DNA of 64,000 nucleotides from Haloechinothrix sp033042135 (GTDB lineage: Bacteria; Actinomycetota; Actinomycetes; Mycobacteriales; Pseudonocardiaceae), in NCBI RefSeq assembly GCF_033042135.1, contig NZ_WBXM01000001.1, forward strand, positions 248,001 to 312,000, in the 5' to 3' direction. Positions 25,374 through 35,483 of this stretch are shown here, in pieces. The translations under genes and the position numbers were made by a program. Numbering within the stretch: position 1 is the stretch's first letter; each line of letters opens with the position of its first letter. A model generated the notes under the pieces. That model did not search any database. It was not told the DNA's origin and saw nothing but the letters and a program-made list of their open reading frames with translations.

Positions 25374-27620
25374 TCAGGTCGTCGTAGCTGAACCGTCCCC
25401 GCCGCCTGCTTCGAGGTCGGGAGCACCGGTGGGCACTGACGCCTCGCGCTGCTCGCTTCGCTTCACCGACTCCAGCAGCAGCTGGGCAACGTCGACGACC
25501 TGGACGTTCTCTGCGGTGCCCTCGTTCTCCCGCTGCGTCACGCCGTCGCCGAGCATCACCCGGCAGAACGGGCAGCCGGTCGCGATCTTCGACGGCGCGG
25601 TGCCCAGTGCCTCGTCGACTCGTTCCACGTTGATGCGCTTGCCGATGTGCTCTTCCATCCACATGCGGGCACCACCGGCACCGCAGCACATCGAGCGGTC
25701 GCCGTGCCTCGGCATCTCGCGGAACTGCGCGCCGGAGGCCTCCACCAGGTCGCGGGGCGCCTCGTAGACCTTGTTGTGCCTGCCGAGGAAGCACGGGTCG
25801 TGGTAGGTCACGCCCTCGGAGACCGGGGCGACCGGGGTGAGGCGTTTCTCCCGCACCAACCGGTTGAGCAACTGCGTGTGGTGCACCACCTCGTACTGGC
25901 CGCCCAGCTCGGGGTACTCGTTGGCCAGCGTGTTGAAGCAGTGCGCGCAGGTCACCACGATCTTGCGCTGTAGCGGCTCCACATCCTCGAAGACCGAGTT
26001 GAGCACCTCGACGTTCTGCTGCGCCAGCATCTGGAACACGAACTCGTTCCCCGCGCGGCGGGCGGGGTCACCCGTGCAGGTCTCCTCCGCGCCGAGCACC
26101 TTGTACTTCACACCTGCGATGTGCAGCAGCTCGGCCACCGCCTTGGTGGTCTTCTTCGCGCGGTCCTCGAACGCGCCCGCGCAGCCGACCCAGAACAGGT
26201 ACTCGGCATCGCCCCACTCGCCGTCGAACACCGGCACCTCGAAGTCGAGCTCCTTGGTCCACTCCAACCGGTCCTTCGCGTTCTGGCCCCAAGGGTTGCC
26301 TTTGTTCTCCAGGTTCTTGAACATCCCGCCGAGTTCGGTCGGGAAGTTCGACTCGATCATCACCTGGTAGCGCCGCATGTCGACGATGTGGTCGACGTGC
26401 TCGATGTCCACCGGGCACTGCTCCACGCACGCACCACAGTTGGTGCAGGACCACAGCACCTCGGGATCGATCACGCCCATCTCCTCGGGGCCACCGACCA
26501 GCGGGCGCTCCGCCTCGGCCAGCGCGAGCGCGTCGATGTTCTCGTGGCCGTTCCCCTGGGTGAGACCGATCTCCTCACCCATCATGTCCTTCTTGCCACC
26601 AGCCTGCAGGTACGGCGCCTTGGCGTAGGCGTGGTCGCGAAGCTGGGTGATCAGCATCTTCGGCGACAGCGGCTTACCGGTGTTCCATGCGGGGCACTGG
26701 TCCTGGCACCGGCCGCACTCGGTGCAGGTGGTGAAGTCCAGCCAGCCCTTCCAGCTGAAGTCCTCCACCTGACCGGCACCGAAGACGTCCTTCTCGGGGT
26801 CGGCCTCCTCGAAGTCGATCGGCTTGCCGCCGGAGAGCATCGGCTTGAGCTTGCCGAGTGCCTCGCTGCCGTCGTCCTCGCGCTTGAAGTAGATGTTGAA
26901 GAAGGCGCTGAACCGGTGCCAGGCGACGCCCATGGTGAGGAACCGGGCGACGACGATCAGCCAGATCATGCCGCTCATCAACTTCACGAAGGCGGCCACC
27001 GACACCCACACGGGGTCGGACGGCATGAGTTCCGAGAGCGGCTGGGTGAGGAAGCTGCTCCACAGCGGCTGGTCCTTGATCCCGGAGGCGAACTGGAAGG
27101 TCCGCACGCCGATGAAGCCGAGCCCCTCGATGATGACCACGGCCTCCACGAAGTAGGCCTGCCAGAAGTTGGAGCCCGCGAACCGCGACTGGCGGTCGGC
27201 GCGCCGTGGGTGGTTGAGCTGGCGGATGACGACCAGCGCCACACCACCGGCCACGGTGCCGATGCCGAGCAGCTCGACGATCAGGCCCCATACAGCCCAG
27301 TCGCCGATGATCGGCCAGTGGAACTCGGGGTAGAAGACCTCGCCGTAGGCTTCGAACAGCACGATGGCGCCGAGGATAAAGCCCCACATCACCAGCCAGT
27401 GCCACGGACCCACGTGGCGGAGCTTGTTCATCTTGGTGTGTGCGGCGAACTCCTTGAGCATGTTCAGCAGCCGCGGCAGGAACGGCCCGTTACGGCTGGA
27501 GTCCGGCTGTCCGAGCTTGATCGTGCGGACGATGCGCATGATCGCGCCGATGAACATCGCCCACGCGACGATGCTCACCGCGACAGCGATCCCGCCGAGC
27601 GTGATCTCTACAGCACCCAT
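25374..27620 (-). CDS. etfD: Membrane Fe-S electron-transfer flavoprotein oxidase, EtfD-like
   Basis: 748 residues, matching M. tuberculosis Rv0338c (EtfD), which takes electrons from ETF during beta-oxidation and passes them to the membrane quinone pool. The first 240 residues hold about five membrane segments (NarI-like), with histidines such as PWHW available for haem. Two 4Fe-4S clusters follow at about 300 (CTECGRCQDQCP) and 395 (CTNCGACVEQCPVD). Two CCG-type cysteine domains of the HdrB/GlpC kind come next (CAHCFNTL; CCGAGGARM; GCPFC). The last 30 residues are variable. It is divergent from a TetR gene, with a palindrome shared with fadE5 in between. Confidence 0.9.
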   Translation of the reverse strand: MGAVEITLGGIAVAVSIVAWAMFIGAIMRIVRTIKLGQPDSSRNGPFLPRLLNMLKEFAAHTKMNKLRHVGPWHWLVMWGFILGAIVLFEAYGEVFYPEFHWPIIGDWAVWGLIVELLGIGTVAGGVALVVIRQLNHPRRADRQSRFAGSNFWQAYFVEAVVIIEGLGFIGVRTFQFASGIKDQPLWSSFLTQPLSELMPSDPVWVSVAAFVKLMSGMIWLIVVARFLTMGVAWHRFSAFFNIYFKREDDGSEALGKLKPMLSGGKPIDFEEADPEKDVFGAGQVEDFSWKGWLDFTTCTECGRCQDQCPAWNTGKPLSPKMLITQLRDHAYAKAPYLQAGGKKDMMGEEIGLTQGNGHENIDALALAEAERPLVGGPEEMGVIDPEVLWSCTNCGACVEQCPVDIEHVDHIVDMRRYQVMIESNFPTELGGMFKNLENKGNPWGQNAKDRLEWTKELDFEVPVFDGEWGDAEYLFWVGCAGAFEDRAKKTTKAVAELLHIAGVKYKVLGAEETCTGDPARRAGNEFVFQMLAQQNVEVLNSVFEDVEPLQRKIVVTCAHCFNTLANEYPELGGQYEVVHHTQLLNRLVREKRLTPVAPVSEGVTYHDPCFLGRHNKVYEAPRDLVEASGAQFREMPRHGDRSMCCGAGGARMWMEEHIGKRINVERVDEALGTAPSKIATGCPFCRVMLGDGVTQRENEGTAENVQVVDVAQLLLESVKRSEQREASVPTGAPDLEAGGGDGSATTT

Positions 27621-27679
27621 GGGGCGGCGCCTTTCGTTCGGGCTTGATGGCTTCGTGGTGGGTTGGAGCGTAACGCTTC

Positions 27680-27693
27680 CTACCGATCAGTAG
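27680..27693. promoter_or_regulatory. Palindromic operator upstream of etfD
   Basis: CTAC-CGATCA-GTAG, 60 bases upstream of the etfD start. Its core TACCGATCAGTA matches TACTGGCCAGTA at 12274-12285 before fadE5 in 9 of 12 positions. It lies between etfD and a divergent TetR gene, which is therefore a candidate regulator. Confidence 0.55.
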
Positions 27694-27860
27694 TTCATGA
27701 GCGAACCCTAAGTCCCACCGATGTGGTATACGACTCGCAGCATATCTGTACGATAGTCCAGGTATTGTGCTGTTAGCCCGACCAGCCTATCCGGCGGGTG
27801 GTCCGGTGTCCGGTAGCGGCGCTACGGGCGGAGATTCCTCGAGAGGGTGAGGTTCCCTCG

Positions 27861-28463
27861 ATGACACAGCGATCCCATGTCGACGGGCGGAAGGCGCGCG
27901 GCGAGCGGCGCCGCCAGGAGATCATCGATGCTGCCCTGCGAGTGATCGAGCGGGATGGGGTCGCGGGCGTGACTCACCGCACCGTGGCGCGGGAAGCGGG
28001 AGTCCCGTCCGCCTCGATCACCTACCACTACGCGACCCTCGACGACCTGTTGATCGCCACCCTCATCTCGTGCGCGCGCGACATGGCCACCGAGGTGTAC
28101 TGGATGATCGACCGTGCCCGATCCCGGGAAGGTCTACGTCGCACCGCAGCAGGCGGGCGTGGCGGGGCGAGCGCCGCCGACGAGGTCTCCCGGCTGCTCG
28201 CCGAGGCCCTCGGCCCGCAGCGTGGCCGGACCATGGCCGAGTACGAGCTCTACCTGATGGCCGCGCGCAAGCCGGAGCTGCGACCGGCGGCGCGCCGTTG
28301 GCTCGACGTGCTCACCTCGATGGTGCGCCACGACGACGAGGTCGCTTTCCGGGTGTTTCTGGCGGGCATCGACGGGCTGCTCATCCAGGGCCTGATCGAC
28401 GACGAGCCCCCGACCGCCGACGAGCTCCGCCCCGTGGTCGAGTACCTGCTCAAGCCCCACTAG
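27861..28463 (+). CDS. TetR-family transcriptional regulator
   Basis: 200 residues from ATG 27861. The HTH is at about 18-62: RRQEIIDAALRVIERDGVAGVTHRTVAREAGVPSAS, then ITYHYATLDDLLIATL. The C-terminal half is a helical ligand-binding domain whose end (FRVFLAGIDGLLIQGLIDDEP) is typical of the family. Divergent from etfD, with the TACCGATCAGTA palindrome in the shared region; it may repress etfD and itself. The ligand could be an acyl-CoA, which is inference from context. Followed by repeat family A copy 2. Confidence 0.85.
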   Translation: MTQRSHVDGRKARGERRRQEIIDAALRVIERDGVAGVTHRTVAREAGVPSASITYHYATLDDLLIATLISCARDMATEVYWMIDRARSREGLRRTAAGGRGGASAADEVSRLLAEALGPQRGRTMAEYELYLMAARKPELRPAARRWLDVLTSMVRHDDEVAFRVFLAGIDGLLIQGLIDDEPPTADELRPVVEYLLKPH

Positions 28464-28486
28464 CGGTGGTCCGGCTGTCCGGACCC

Positions 28487-28539
28487 GAGCCGAAGGGGCC
28501 CTTGGGTACATATTCGGTACCCAGGGAGTCCTTCGGCTC
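28487..28539. repeat. Intergenic inverted repeat, family A copy 2
   Basis: 53-bp palindrome with ends GAGCCGAAGG and CCTTCGGCTC, inner arms TGGGTAC and GGTACCCA. It lies in the 91-base gap between two convergent genes and could end transcription from both. Confidence 0.85.
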
Positions 28540-28554
28540 GCACCTGGCGGGCAG

Positions 28555-29550
28555 TCACCGCGCGTTGGCGCCGGTTGGGTGGGTCGTGACCTGGTCTGCG
28601 CCGTGGGCGCGCAGGAAACGGCCCGTGTAGTCGTTGGCCGCGCGGGCTTCCGGTAGATTCGCCCAGCCCTGGAAGACGTGTATCTGCCCCGGCCAGACCT
28701 GCAGCTCGCAGGGGATGTTCGCGGCCCGCAGCGACTCGAGCATCCGCTCGGCATCCACACGCAGGCACTCTGTGTCGCCGACTTGGATCAGGGTGGGCGG
28801 CCAGTCGCGTTTGTCGGCACCGAGCACATCCACCCGCGGGTCCGAACTGTCCGTGCCCTGCAGGTACGCCTCGCACACCCGCCGGGTCGTTAGCGGTGAG
28901 ATGAACGGGTCCGTGTGCTTCTCGTCCAGCTCGTGCAGCCGCGTGCAGCTCAGGTCCAGCAGCGGTGAGTAGAGCGCGGCGGCGGCGGGCATCGGCAGGT
29001 CGCTGCGTGCCAGGTCCGCCAGCAGGCATGCCGCCAGGTGCCCGCCTGCGGAGTCACCGACGACGCGGATGCGCTCGGGCGCGATCCCGCGATCCAGCAA
29101 CTCTCGGTAGGCGGTCAGTGCGTCATCGGCGGCGGCAGGGAACGGGTACCGCGGCGCACGCCGGTAGTGCGGCAGGAACACCGGCATCCGGCTCGCCCGT
29201 GACAGCTCGTGCGCGAGCACCCGGTGCGAGCGGTGGGAGCCGAACACGAAGCCACCACCGTGCAGGTGCAGCACGACTCCGTTGGCCGCATGCGCGTCCG
29301 TGGCGCGTAACCAGGTCCCGCCGATGGTGCCGTGGCGGGCGGTCCAGGTCGTGGCCGTTCGGTCGAGCCGCGCGAGCCCGACCAGGTCGGTGAGCGTGCG
29401 TAGCGCGTGCAGCCGGATGCCGTGGGGGCGCCACAGGTCCACACGCGGCCGGACCTGGCGCCGGTAGATGTCGACGAGCTGCGCGCTCTGCGGGCTCGGG
29501 GTTTCCGGGATGGGGACGGTCGTATCCGTCGTCTCGGCCTGTGTGACCAC
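28555..29550 (-). CDS. Alpha/beta hydrolase, HSL-type esterase
   Basis: 331 residues. Motifs of the hormone-sensitive lipase group: LHLHGGGFVFGS (oxyanion hole) near residue 95, VVGDSAGGHLAA (nucleophile Ser) near 165, then the Asp in the DTECLRVDAE region and the His in WPGQIHVFQGW. These act on short acyl esters. GTG 29550 has GAGGAGG seven bases upstream and is preferred over the in-frame GTG 29565. It is downstream of a TetR gene on the same strand; a regulatory link is possible but not shown. Confidence 0.88.
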   Translation of the reverse strand: MVTQAETTDTTVPIPETPSPQSAQLVDIYRRQVRPRVDLWRPHGIRLHALRTLTDLVGLARLDRTATTWTARHGTIGGTWLRATDAHAANGVVLHLHGGGFVFGSHRSHRVLAHELSRASRMPVFLPHYRRAPRYPFPAAADDALTAYRELLDRGIAPERIRVVGDSAGGHLAACLLADLARSDLPMPAAAALYSPLLDLSCTRLHELDEKHTDPFISPLTTRRVCEAYLQGTDSSDPRVDVLGADKRDWPPTLIQVGDTECLRVDAERMLESLRAANIPCELQVWPGQIHVFQGWANLPEARAANDYTGRFLRAHGADQVTTHPTGANAR

Positions 29551-29684
29551 GCAGCACCTCCTCACTCCTCGACTGGCCGATTGTTCCGGCTGGGGCCGGT
29601 TCGGGGTTACGGAGCCGGGAACCTCCAGGGTACGACGCGGAGACAGAGTGTCGAGGTGTCGAGCGCGTTCGGTGTGGCCGTTAC

Positions 29685-30209
29685 CTACAGGCCGATACGC
29701 TCGAGGGCCGCGTCGAGGTCGTGCAGCGCAGGCTCGGAGTTGCCGCCGATGGCGGCTCGTAGGTACACCCCATCGCCCAGGGTAGCGACGAGCTCGGCCA
29801 GCACCGGGTCGGCGGTGTGCTCGCGCAGCACGGTACGCCAGCGTTCGAACACTTCGCGGGAGACTTCGGCGACCCGCTCGTCGAACAGCACCAGGCGGAC
29901 GGCGGCCATCGTCGTACGGTGCAGTGCGGCGTCAGCGCCGACGTCGGTGGCTGAGCTGTGCAGGTAGTACCGCACGATGCCTTCCGGTGCTCGTCGCGCG
30001 TGCTCGATCTCGCGCTCGTTCAGCTGCGACCAGCGTTCGAGTAGCCCGTTCAGCAGCGCGTCCTTCGAGCCGAAGTGATAGAGCAGGCCGCCCTTGGACA
30101 CCGATGCCTTGGCGGCGACGGACTCCAGCGTTACGGCGGATGGACCGTGCTCGATGAGGATGTCTTCGTACGCGTCCAGGATGCGATCGCGGGAGGACGG
30201 CCTGGCCAT
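29685..30209 (-). CDS. TetR-family transcriptional regulator
   Basis: 174 residues. HTH at about 5-50 (RDRILDAYEDILIEHGPSAVTLESVAAKASVSKGG, then LLYHFGSKDALLNGLL). The C-terminal domain is of the TetR_C-type with WSQLNEREIEH and RLVLFDERVAEVSREVFERW. ATG 30209 starts only six bases from a perfect 26-bp palindrome, so autoregulation by occlusion is very likely. The esterase gene lies downstream on the same strand and a PEBP gene upstream, also on the minus strand. The ligand is unknown. Confidence 0.88.
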   Translation of the reverse strand: MARPSSRDRILDAYEDILIEHGPSAVTLESVAAKASVSKGGLLYHFGSKDALLNGLLERWSQLNEREIEHARRAPEGIVRYYLHSSATDVGADAALHRTTMAAVRLVLFDERVAEVSREVFERWRTVLREHTADPVLAELVATLGDGVYLRAAIGGNSEPALHDLDAALERIGL

Positions 30210-30214
30210 AGTGA

Positions 30215-30240
30215 TACTATACCGTCCGGACGGTATAGTA
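30215..30240. promoter_or_regulatory. Perfect 26-bp TetR operator
   Basis: TACTATACCGTCC followed directly by its exact reverse complement GGACGGTATAGTA. The ACCGTCC-GGACGGT core is typical of TetR-class operators. It is placed immediately upstream of the TetR start codon. Confidence 0.85.
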
Positions 30241-30309
30241 AGCAACGGCGCCGGGGCGGGGCCGGTGGGGCACGGGGCCACGCCCCGGCGCCGGGTGCTC
30301 CCCCACTGG

Positions 30310-30840
30310 TCAGCGCTCGTGGATGCCGGTGATGATGGCCCGCCCGATGGCGTGGCTGAACAGGTTGAAGCCGAGGAACGCCGGGGTGCCGTCGGAGAAA
30401 CCGAGCGATTCGACGTCCACGGCATGCACAGCGAACATGTAGCGGTGCGGCCCGTGCCCCGGTGGCGGGGCGGCGCCGATGTAACGGCGGGCACCGGCAT
30501 CGTTGGGCAGCGTGACCGCACCGGACGGCACGCCGCTGCCGCTGTCGTCACCCGCGCCGGAGGGTAGCTCGGTCACCGATGCCGGGATGTCGAAGACGGC
30601 CCAGTGCCAGAAGCCGCTGGCAGTCGGCGCGTCCGGGTCGAAGCAGGTAACCGCGAAGCTCTTGGTTCCCTCAGGGAACCCGGACCAGCTCAGCTGGGGC
30701 GAGACGTCCTGGCCGCCGGCGCCCATGATCCCGGAGACCTGGGCGGTAGCCAGCGGCGAGCCATCGGTGAGGTCGGTGCTGGTCAGGGTGAAACCGGGTA
30801 GCTGCGGCAGGAAGTCATAGGGATTGGGTGGCTGCGCCAT
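30310..30840 (-). CDS. YbhB/YbcL-family PEBP-like protein
   Basis: 176 residues from ATG 30840, which has AGGAGG upstream. The phosphatidylethanolamine-binding protein fold shows in VSPQLSWSGFPEGTKSFAVTCFDPDAPTASGFWHWAVFDIP, with the DPDAP and HW anion-site motifs, and in YIGAAPPPGHGPHRYMFAVHAVDV (GHGPH). Bacterial members may act on kinase signalling or small ligands; the role is not known. Minus strand, with its promoter in the region before dnaK. Confidence 0.9.
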   Translation of the reverse strand: MAQPPNPYDFLPQLPGFTLTSTDLTDGSPLATAQVSGIMGAGGQDVSPQLSWSGFPEGTKSFAVTCFDPDAPTASGFWHWAVFDIPASVTELPSGAGDDSGSGVPSGAVTLPNDAGARRYIGAAPPPGHGPHRYMFAVHAVDVESLGFSDGTPAFLGFNLFSHAIGRAIITGIHER

Positions 30841-31006
30841 CGTTCCTCCTGGTTCTCGTACGACGTTCGGAACTCCCCGTCCAGCGAGCCTAGTAGTGAG
30901 CCGACCAAGCCTGATCAGGTGAGCCACCGCTCCGGTGGGAGCGAGCCGAGGGGGCTTGTTCGTTGTGTTTGTGATCCGCGACTCCTCAACGTGCCGAGCG
31001 CTTCGG

Positions 31007-31032
31007 GGAACAATCGATGCAGCGCAGGCGTT
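31007..31032 (+). promoter_or_regulatory. SigH/SigR-type promoter of dnaK operon
   Basis: GGAAC at 31007-31011 and GTT at 31030-31032, separated by 18 bases. This equals the GGAAT/C-N18-GTT consensus of SigR in Streptomyces and SigH in mycobacteria, which respond to thiol-oxidative and heat stress. It is about 130 bases before dnaK. The same geometry occurs before clpB. Confidence 0.6.
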
Positions 31033-31046
31033 GCCCGGTAAGGAAT

Positions 31047-31067
31047 ATTGAGTGAGCATGACTCAAG
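31047..31067. promoter_or_regulatory. HAIR element 1 (HspR operator)
   Basis: ATTGAGT-N7-ACTCAAG, one mismatch from the HspR consensus CTTGAGT-N7-ACTCAAG. It lies about 95 bases upstream of dnaK, between the SigH-type promoter and a TTGACG...TACGAC housekeeping-type promoter (31074-31103). Confidence 0.85.
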
Positions 31068-31102
31068 GTCGGTTTGACGGCGGTATGCTGAAGTCGGTAC
31101 GA

Positions 31103-31123
31103 CTTGAGTCAAGCATGCTCAAC
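31103..31123. promoter_or_regulatory. HAIR element 2 (HspR operator)
   Basis: CTTGAGT-N7-GCTCAAC. The left arm is perfect, the right arm has two mismatches. It overlaps the start site region downstream of the likely -10, so HspR bound here would block transcription. Confidence 0.8.
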
Positions 31124-31160
31124 CGGGCTATGTAAGCGAAGAGCCAGGAGGGATACACAC

Positions 31161-33043
<1,883 letters not shown>

Positions 33044-33047
<4 letters not shown>

Positions 33048-33769
33048 CAGCACGAGAGCAGGAAACAGGCGACCAACCGGAAGAGCCCGTCGTCGTGCGT
33101 GACCGCAGGAAAGTGGACCCGGAAACGGGTGAGCTCAGGACGCAGGCCACGGAGACCGATCTCGCTCACGAGGCGACCGCCGGTGGTGACGACCTCGCTG
33201 GACCGAGCGGGGTCGCCACCTCGACGGGGGACGCTGAGCAGGTCAGTGACCTGGAGCGGCAGCTCGCCGAGCGGACCGCCGACCTGCAGCGGATCCAGGC
33301 TGAGTACGCCAACTACCGCAAGCGGGTCGACCGGGACCGGGAGGCTGTCATCGCCTCGGCGAAGGCTTCGCTGATGGGCGAGCTGCTCCCGCTGCTCGAC
33401 GACATTGAGCGCGCCGAGTCGCACGGCGACCTGACGGGTGCGTTCAAGGCCGTCGCCGACAAGCTCATCAGCACCCTCCAGCAGGCGGGGCTGGAGCCGT
33501 TCGGCGAGGAGGGCGAGCCGTTCGACCCGAGCGTGCACGAGGCCGTGCAGCACACCACGTCCAGCGACGTGGACGGTCCGACCGTGACCGCGGTACTGCG
33601 GCGCGGTTACCGCATGGGTGATCGGGTCGTGCGCTCGGCGATGGTGGCCGTGACCGATAGCGATTCGGCGACACCCGATGTTCCGGGTGACGTGACCGTC
33701 GACGGCGAGACAGGCCAGCCGAACCAGGAGGTCGGGACATCATCTGGTGAGCAGGAACAGCAGAACTGA
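33044..33769 (+). CDS. grpE: Nucleotide exchange factor GrpE
   Basis: 241 residues. Exchanges ADP for ATP on DnaK. A long disordered acidic N-terminus (about 1-65) precedes a coiled coil (QVSDLERQLAERTADLQRIQAEYANYRKRVDRD). The beta domain has GLEPFGEEGEPFDPSVHEAVQ and VTAVLRRGYRMGDRVVRSAMV. The C-terminal extension after AMVAVTDSD is about 45 residues, longer than in E. coli. GTG 33044 overlaps the dnaK stop, giving coupled translation. Confidence 0.97.
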
Positions 33770-33799
33770 TCGAGTTGACGCGGAAGGAGGGGACGTCCG

Positions 33800-35017
33800 G
33801 TGAGCGCTCGGGAGTGGATCGGCAAGGACTTCTACCGCGAGCTGGGCGTCTCCCCCGACGCGTCGCAGGAAGAGATCAAGAAGGCCTACCGCAAGCTCGC
33901 CAGGGAGAACCATCCCGACGCCAACCCGGGAGACGCCGAGGCCGAGCGCAAGTTCAAGGCGGTCTCGGAAGCCTACGGGGTGCTCTCCGACCCGGAGAAA
34001 CGCAAGGAGTACGACGAGGCCCGTAGCCTGTTCGGTGCCGGCGCCGGAAGCGGGGCTGGTGCAGGCGGGCGTGGCTTCCCCTTCGGCGCCGGGAGCGGCC
34101 CCGACGGTGGAGGTTTCGAGTTCACCGATCTGTTCGGTGGCGCGAGTCGTGGCCAGCAGCCCGGCGGATTCGGGGGCCTCGGCGACATCCTTGGCGGCCT
34201 GTTCGGCAGGCGCGGCGGCGGTGGTGCCACCACCGGCACTGCGGGTCCCACGATGGCGCAGCGCGGCAGTGACGTGGAGACCGACGTCCGCATCGATTTC
34301 GCCGAGGCCGTCAAAGGCGCGACAGTCCCGTTGCGGCTCACCAGCCCGGCGAGCTGCGGTACCTGTGGTGGTAGCGGGTCGCGCCCCGGAACGTCGCCGC
34401 GCACCTGCGGGTTGTGCGGCGGTGTCGGGTTGATCAGCACCAGCCAGGGTTCGTTCGCGTTCTCGGAGCCTTGCCGCGAGTGCCGCGGTCGCGGCACCAT
34501 TGTGGACTCTCCCTGCACCGAGTGTCGTGGTGCAGGTACGAGCACCCGGACCAGGACACTCACTGTGAGGATCCCGCCGGGGGTGTCCGACGGCCAGCGG
34601 ATCCGGCTGGCAGCGCAGGGCGAGCCGGGACGCGGCGGAGCGGCCGCGGGTGATCTGTACGTGCGTGTGCACGTCACGCCGCACAAGGTCTTCGGCAGGT
34701 CGGGTAACAACTTGACGATCACAGTGCCGGTTGACTTCTCCGAGCTGGCGCTCGGTGCCACGATCTCGGTACCGACCCTGGAGGGCAAGGTGTCGGTGAA
34801 GATCCCTCCGGGGACCGACAGCGGGAAGGTGCTGCGGGTGCGCGGTAAGGGCATCGCGAAGCGGGACGGATCCACGGGTGACCTGCTGGTCACGCTGCAA
34901 GTGAATGTTCCGTCGTCGCTGAGCGAGAAGGCCGCTTCGGCGCTGCGCACCTACACCGAGGAGATGGCTGATCATGATCCGCGTCCTGAGATCACGAGGA
35001 TGCTGAAGGAGCGGTGA
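33800..35017 (+). CDS. dnaJ: Co-chaperone DnaJ
   Basis: 405 residues. J domain at about 10-75 (DFYRELGVSPDASQEEIKKAYRKLAREN, then HPD). A Gly/Phe-rich linker follows. The zinc domain has four CxxCxGxG-type repeats: CGTCGGSGS, CGLCGGVG, CRECRGRG and CTECRGAG. The C-terminal client-binding domain has VPTLEGKVSVKIPPGTDSGKVLRVRGKG. GTG 33800 has GGAAGGAGG upstream. It overlaps hspR at the stop. This is the HspR-linked DnaJ1-type paralogue; a second dnaJ is usual elsewhere in such genomes. Confidence 0.97.
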   Translation: MSAREWIGKDFYRELGVSPDASQEEIKKAYRKLARENHPDANPGDAEAERKFKAVSEAYGVLSDPEKRKEYDEARSLFGAGAGSGAGAGGRGFPFGAGSGPDGGGFEFTDLFGGASRGQQPGGFGGLGDILGGLFGRRGGGGATTGTAGPTMAQRGSDVETDVRIDFAEAVKGATVPLRLTSPASCGTCGGSGSRPGTSPRTCGLCGGVGLISTSQGSFAFSEPCRECRGRGTIVDSPCTECRGAGTSTRTRTLTVRIPPGVSDGQRIRLAAQGEPGRGGAAAGDLYVRVHVTPHKVFGRSGNNLTITVPVDFSELALGATISVPTLEGKVSVKIPPGTDSGKVLRVRGKGIAKRDGSTGDLLVTLQVNVPSSLSEKAASALRTYTEEMADHDPRPEITRMLKER

Positions 35018-35460
35018 TGGCGATGGCGATAGGGTTCGGTGAACTTCCCCATGGCGCGGACGAGCACACACCGGTCTTCGTGATCTCGGTGGCCGCTGAG
35101 CTGTCCGGCCTCCACGCGCAGACACTGCGGTCGTATGACCGCATGGGGTTGGTGTCACCGGGCCGTACCGCTGGCGGCGGCAGGCGGTACTCGGTGCGTG
35201 ATATCGCCATGCTGCGCGAGGTGCAGCGGTTGTCCCAAGAGGACGGTGTCAACCTCGCGGGAATCAAGCGCATCATCGAGCTGGAGAACGAGATCGAGTC
35301 GTTGCGGGACCAGGTGGCCCGGCTGAACGAGGAGCTTGCCTCAGCCTACGCCGCCGCCGAACAGGCCGCGGCGGCTGTGCACGCCTCGTACCGCAGGGAT
35401 CTGGTGCCGTTCCGCAAACGGGATGCGCTGGTGGTGTGGCGCCCGCCGAACCGGCGGTAG
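35014..35460 (+). CDS. hspR: Heat-shock repressor HspR (MerR family)
   Basis: 148 residues. A MerR-type winged helix at about 24-95: FVISVAAELSGLHAQTLRSYDRMGLVSPGRTAGGGRRYSV, then DIAMLREVQRL. A coiled coil follows (ELENEIESLRDQVARLNEELASAYAAAEQ), and the basic end (YRRDLVPFRKRDALVVWRPP) is typical of actinobacterial HspR. With DnaK as co-repressor it binds HAIR sites, here found upstream of dnaK and clpB. GTG 35014 overlaps the dnaJ stop; ATG 35017 is also possible. Confidence 0.96.
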   Translation: MMAMAIGFGELPHGADEHTPVFVISVAAELSGLHAQTLRSYDRMGLVSPGRTAGGGRRYSVRDIAMLREVQRLSQEDGVNLAGIKRIIELENEIESLRDQVARLNEELASAYAAAEQAAAAVHASYRRDLVPFRKRDALVVWRPPNRR

Positions 35461-35483
35461 CCCTCGCGCGACGACTCGGGGCT

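Noticed and set aside
26121..27647. 508-codon plus-strand frame over etfD
   Set aside because: Shadow of etfD; the EtfD motifs on the minus strand are unambiguous.
35014..35460. HspR gene as a possible second MerR-type metal sensor
   Set aside because: Position in the dnaK operon, coiled coil and the HAIR sites fit HspR; it lacks the metal-binding cysteines.
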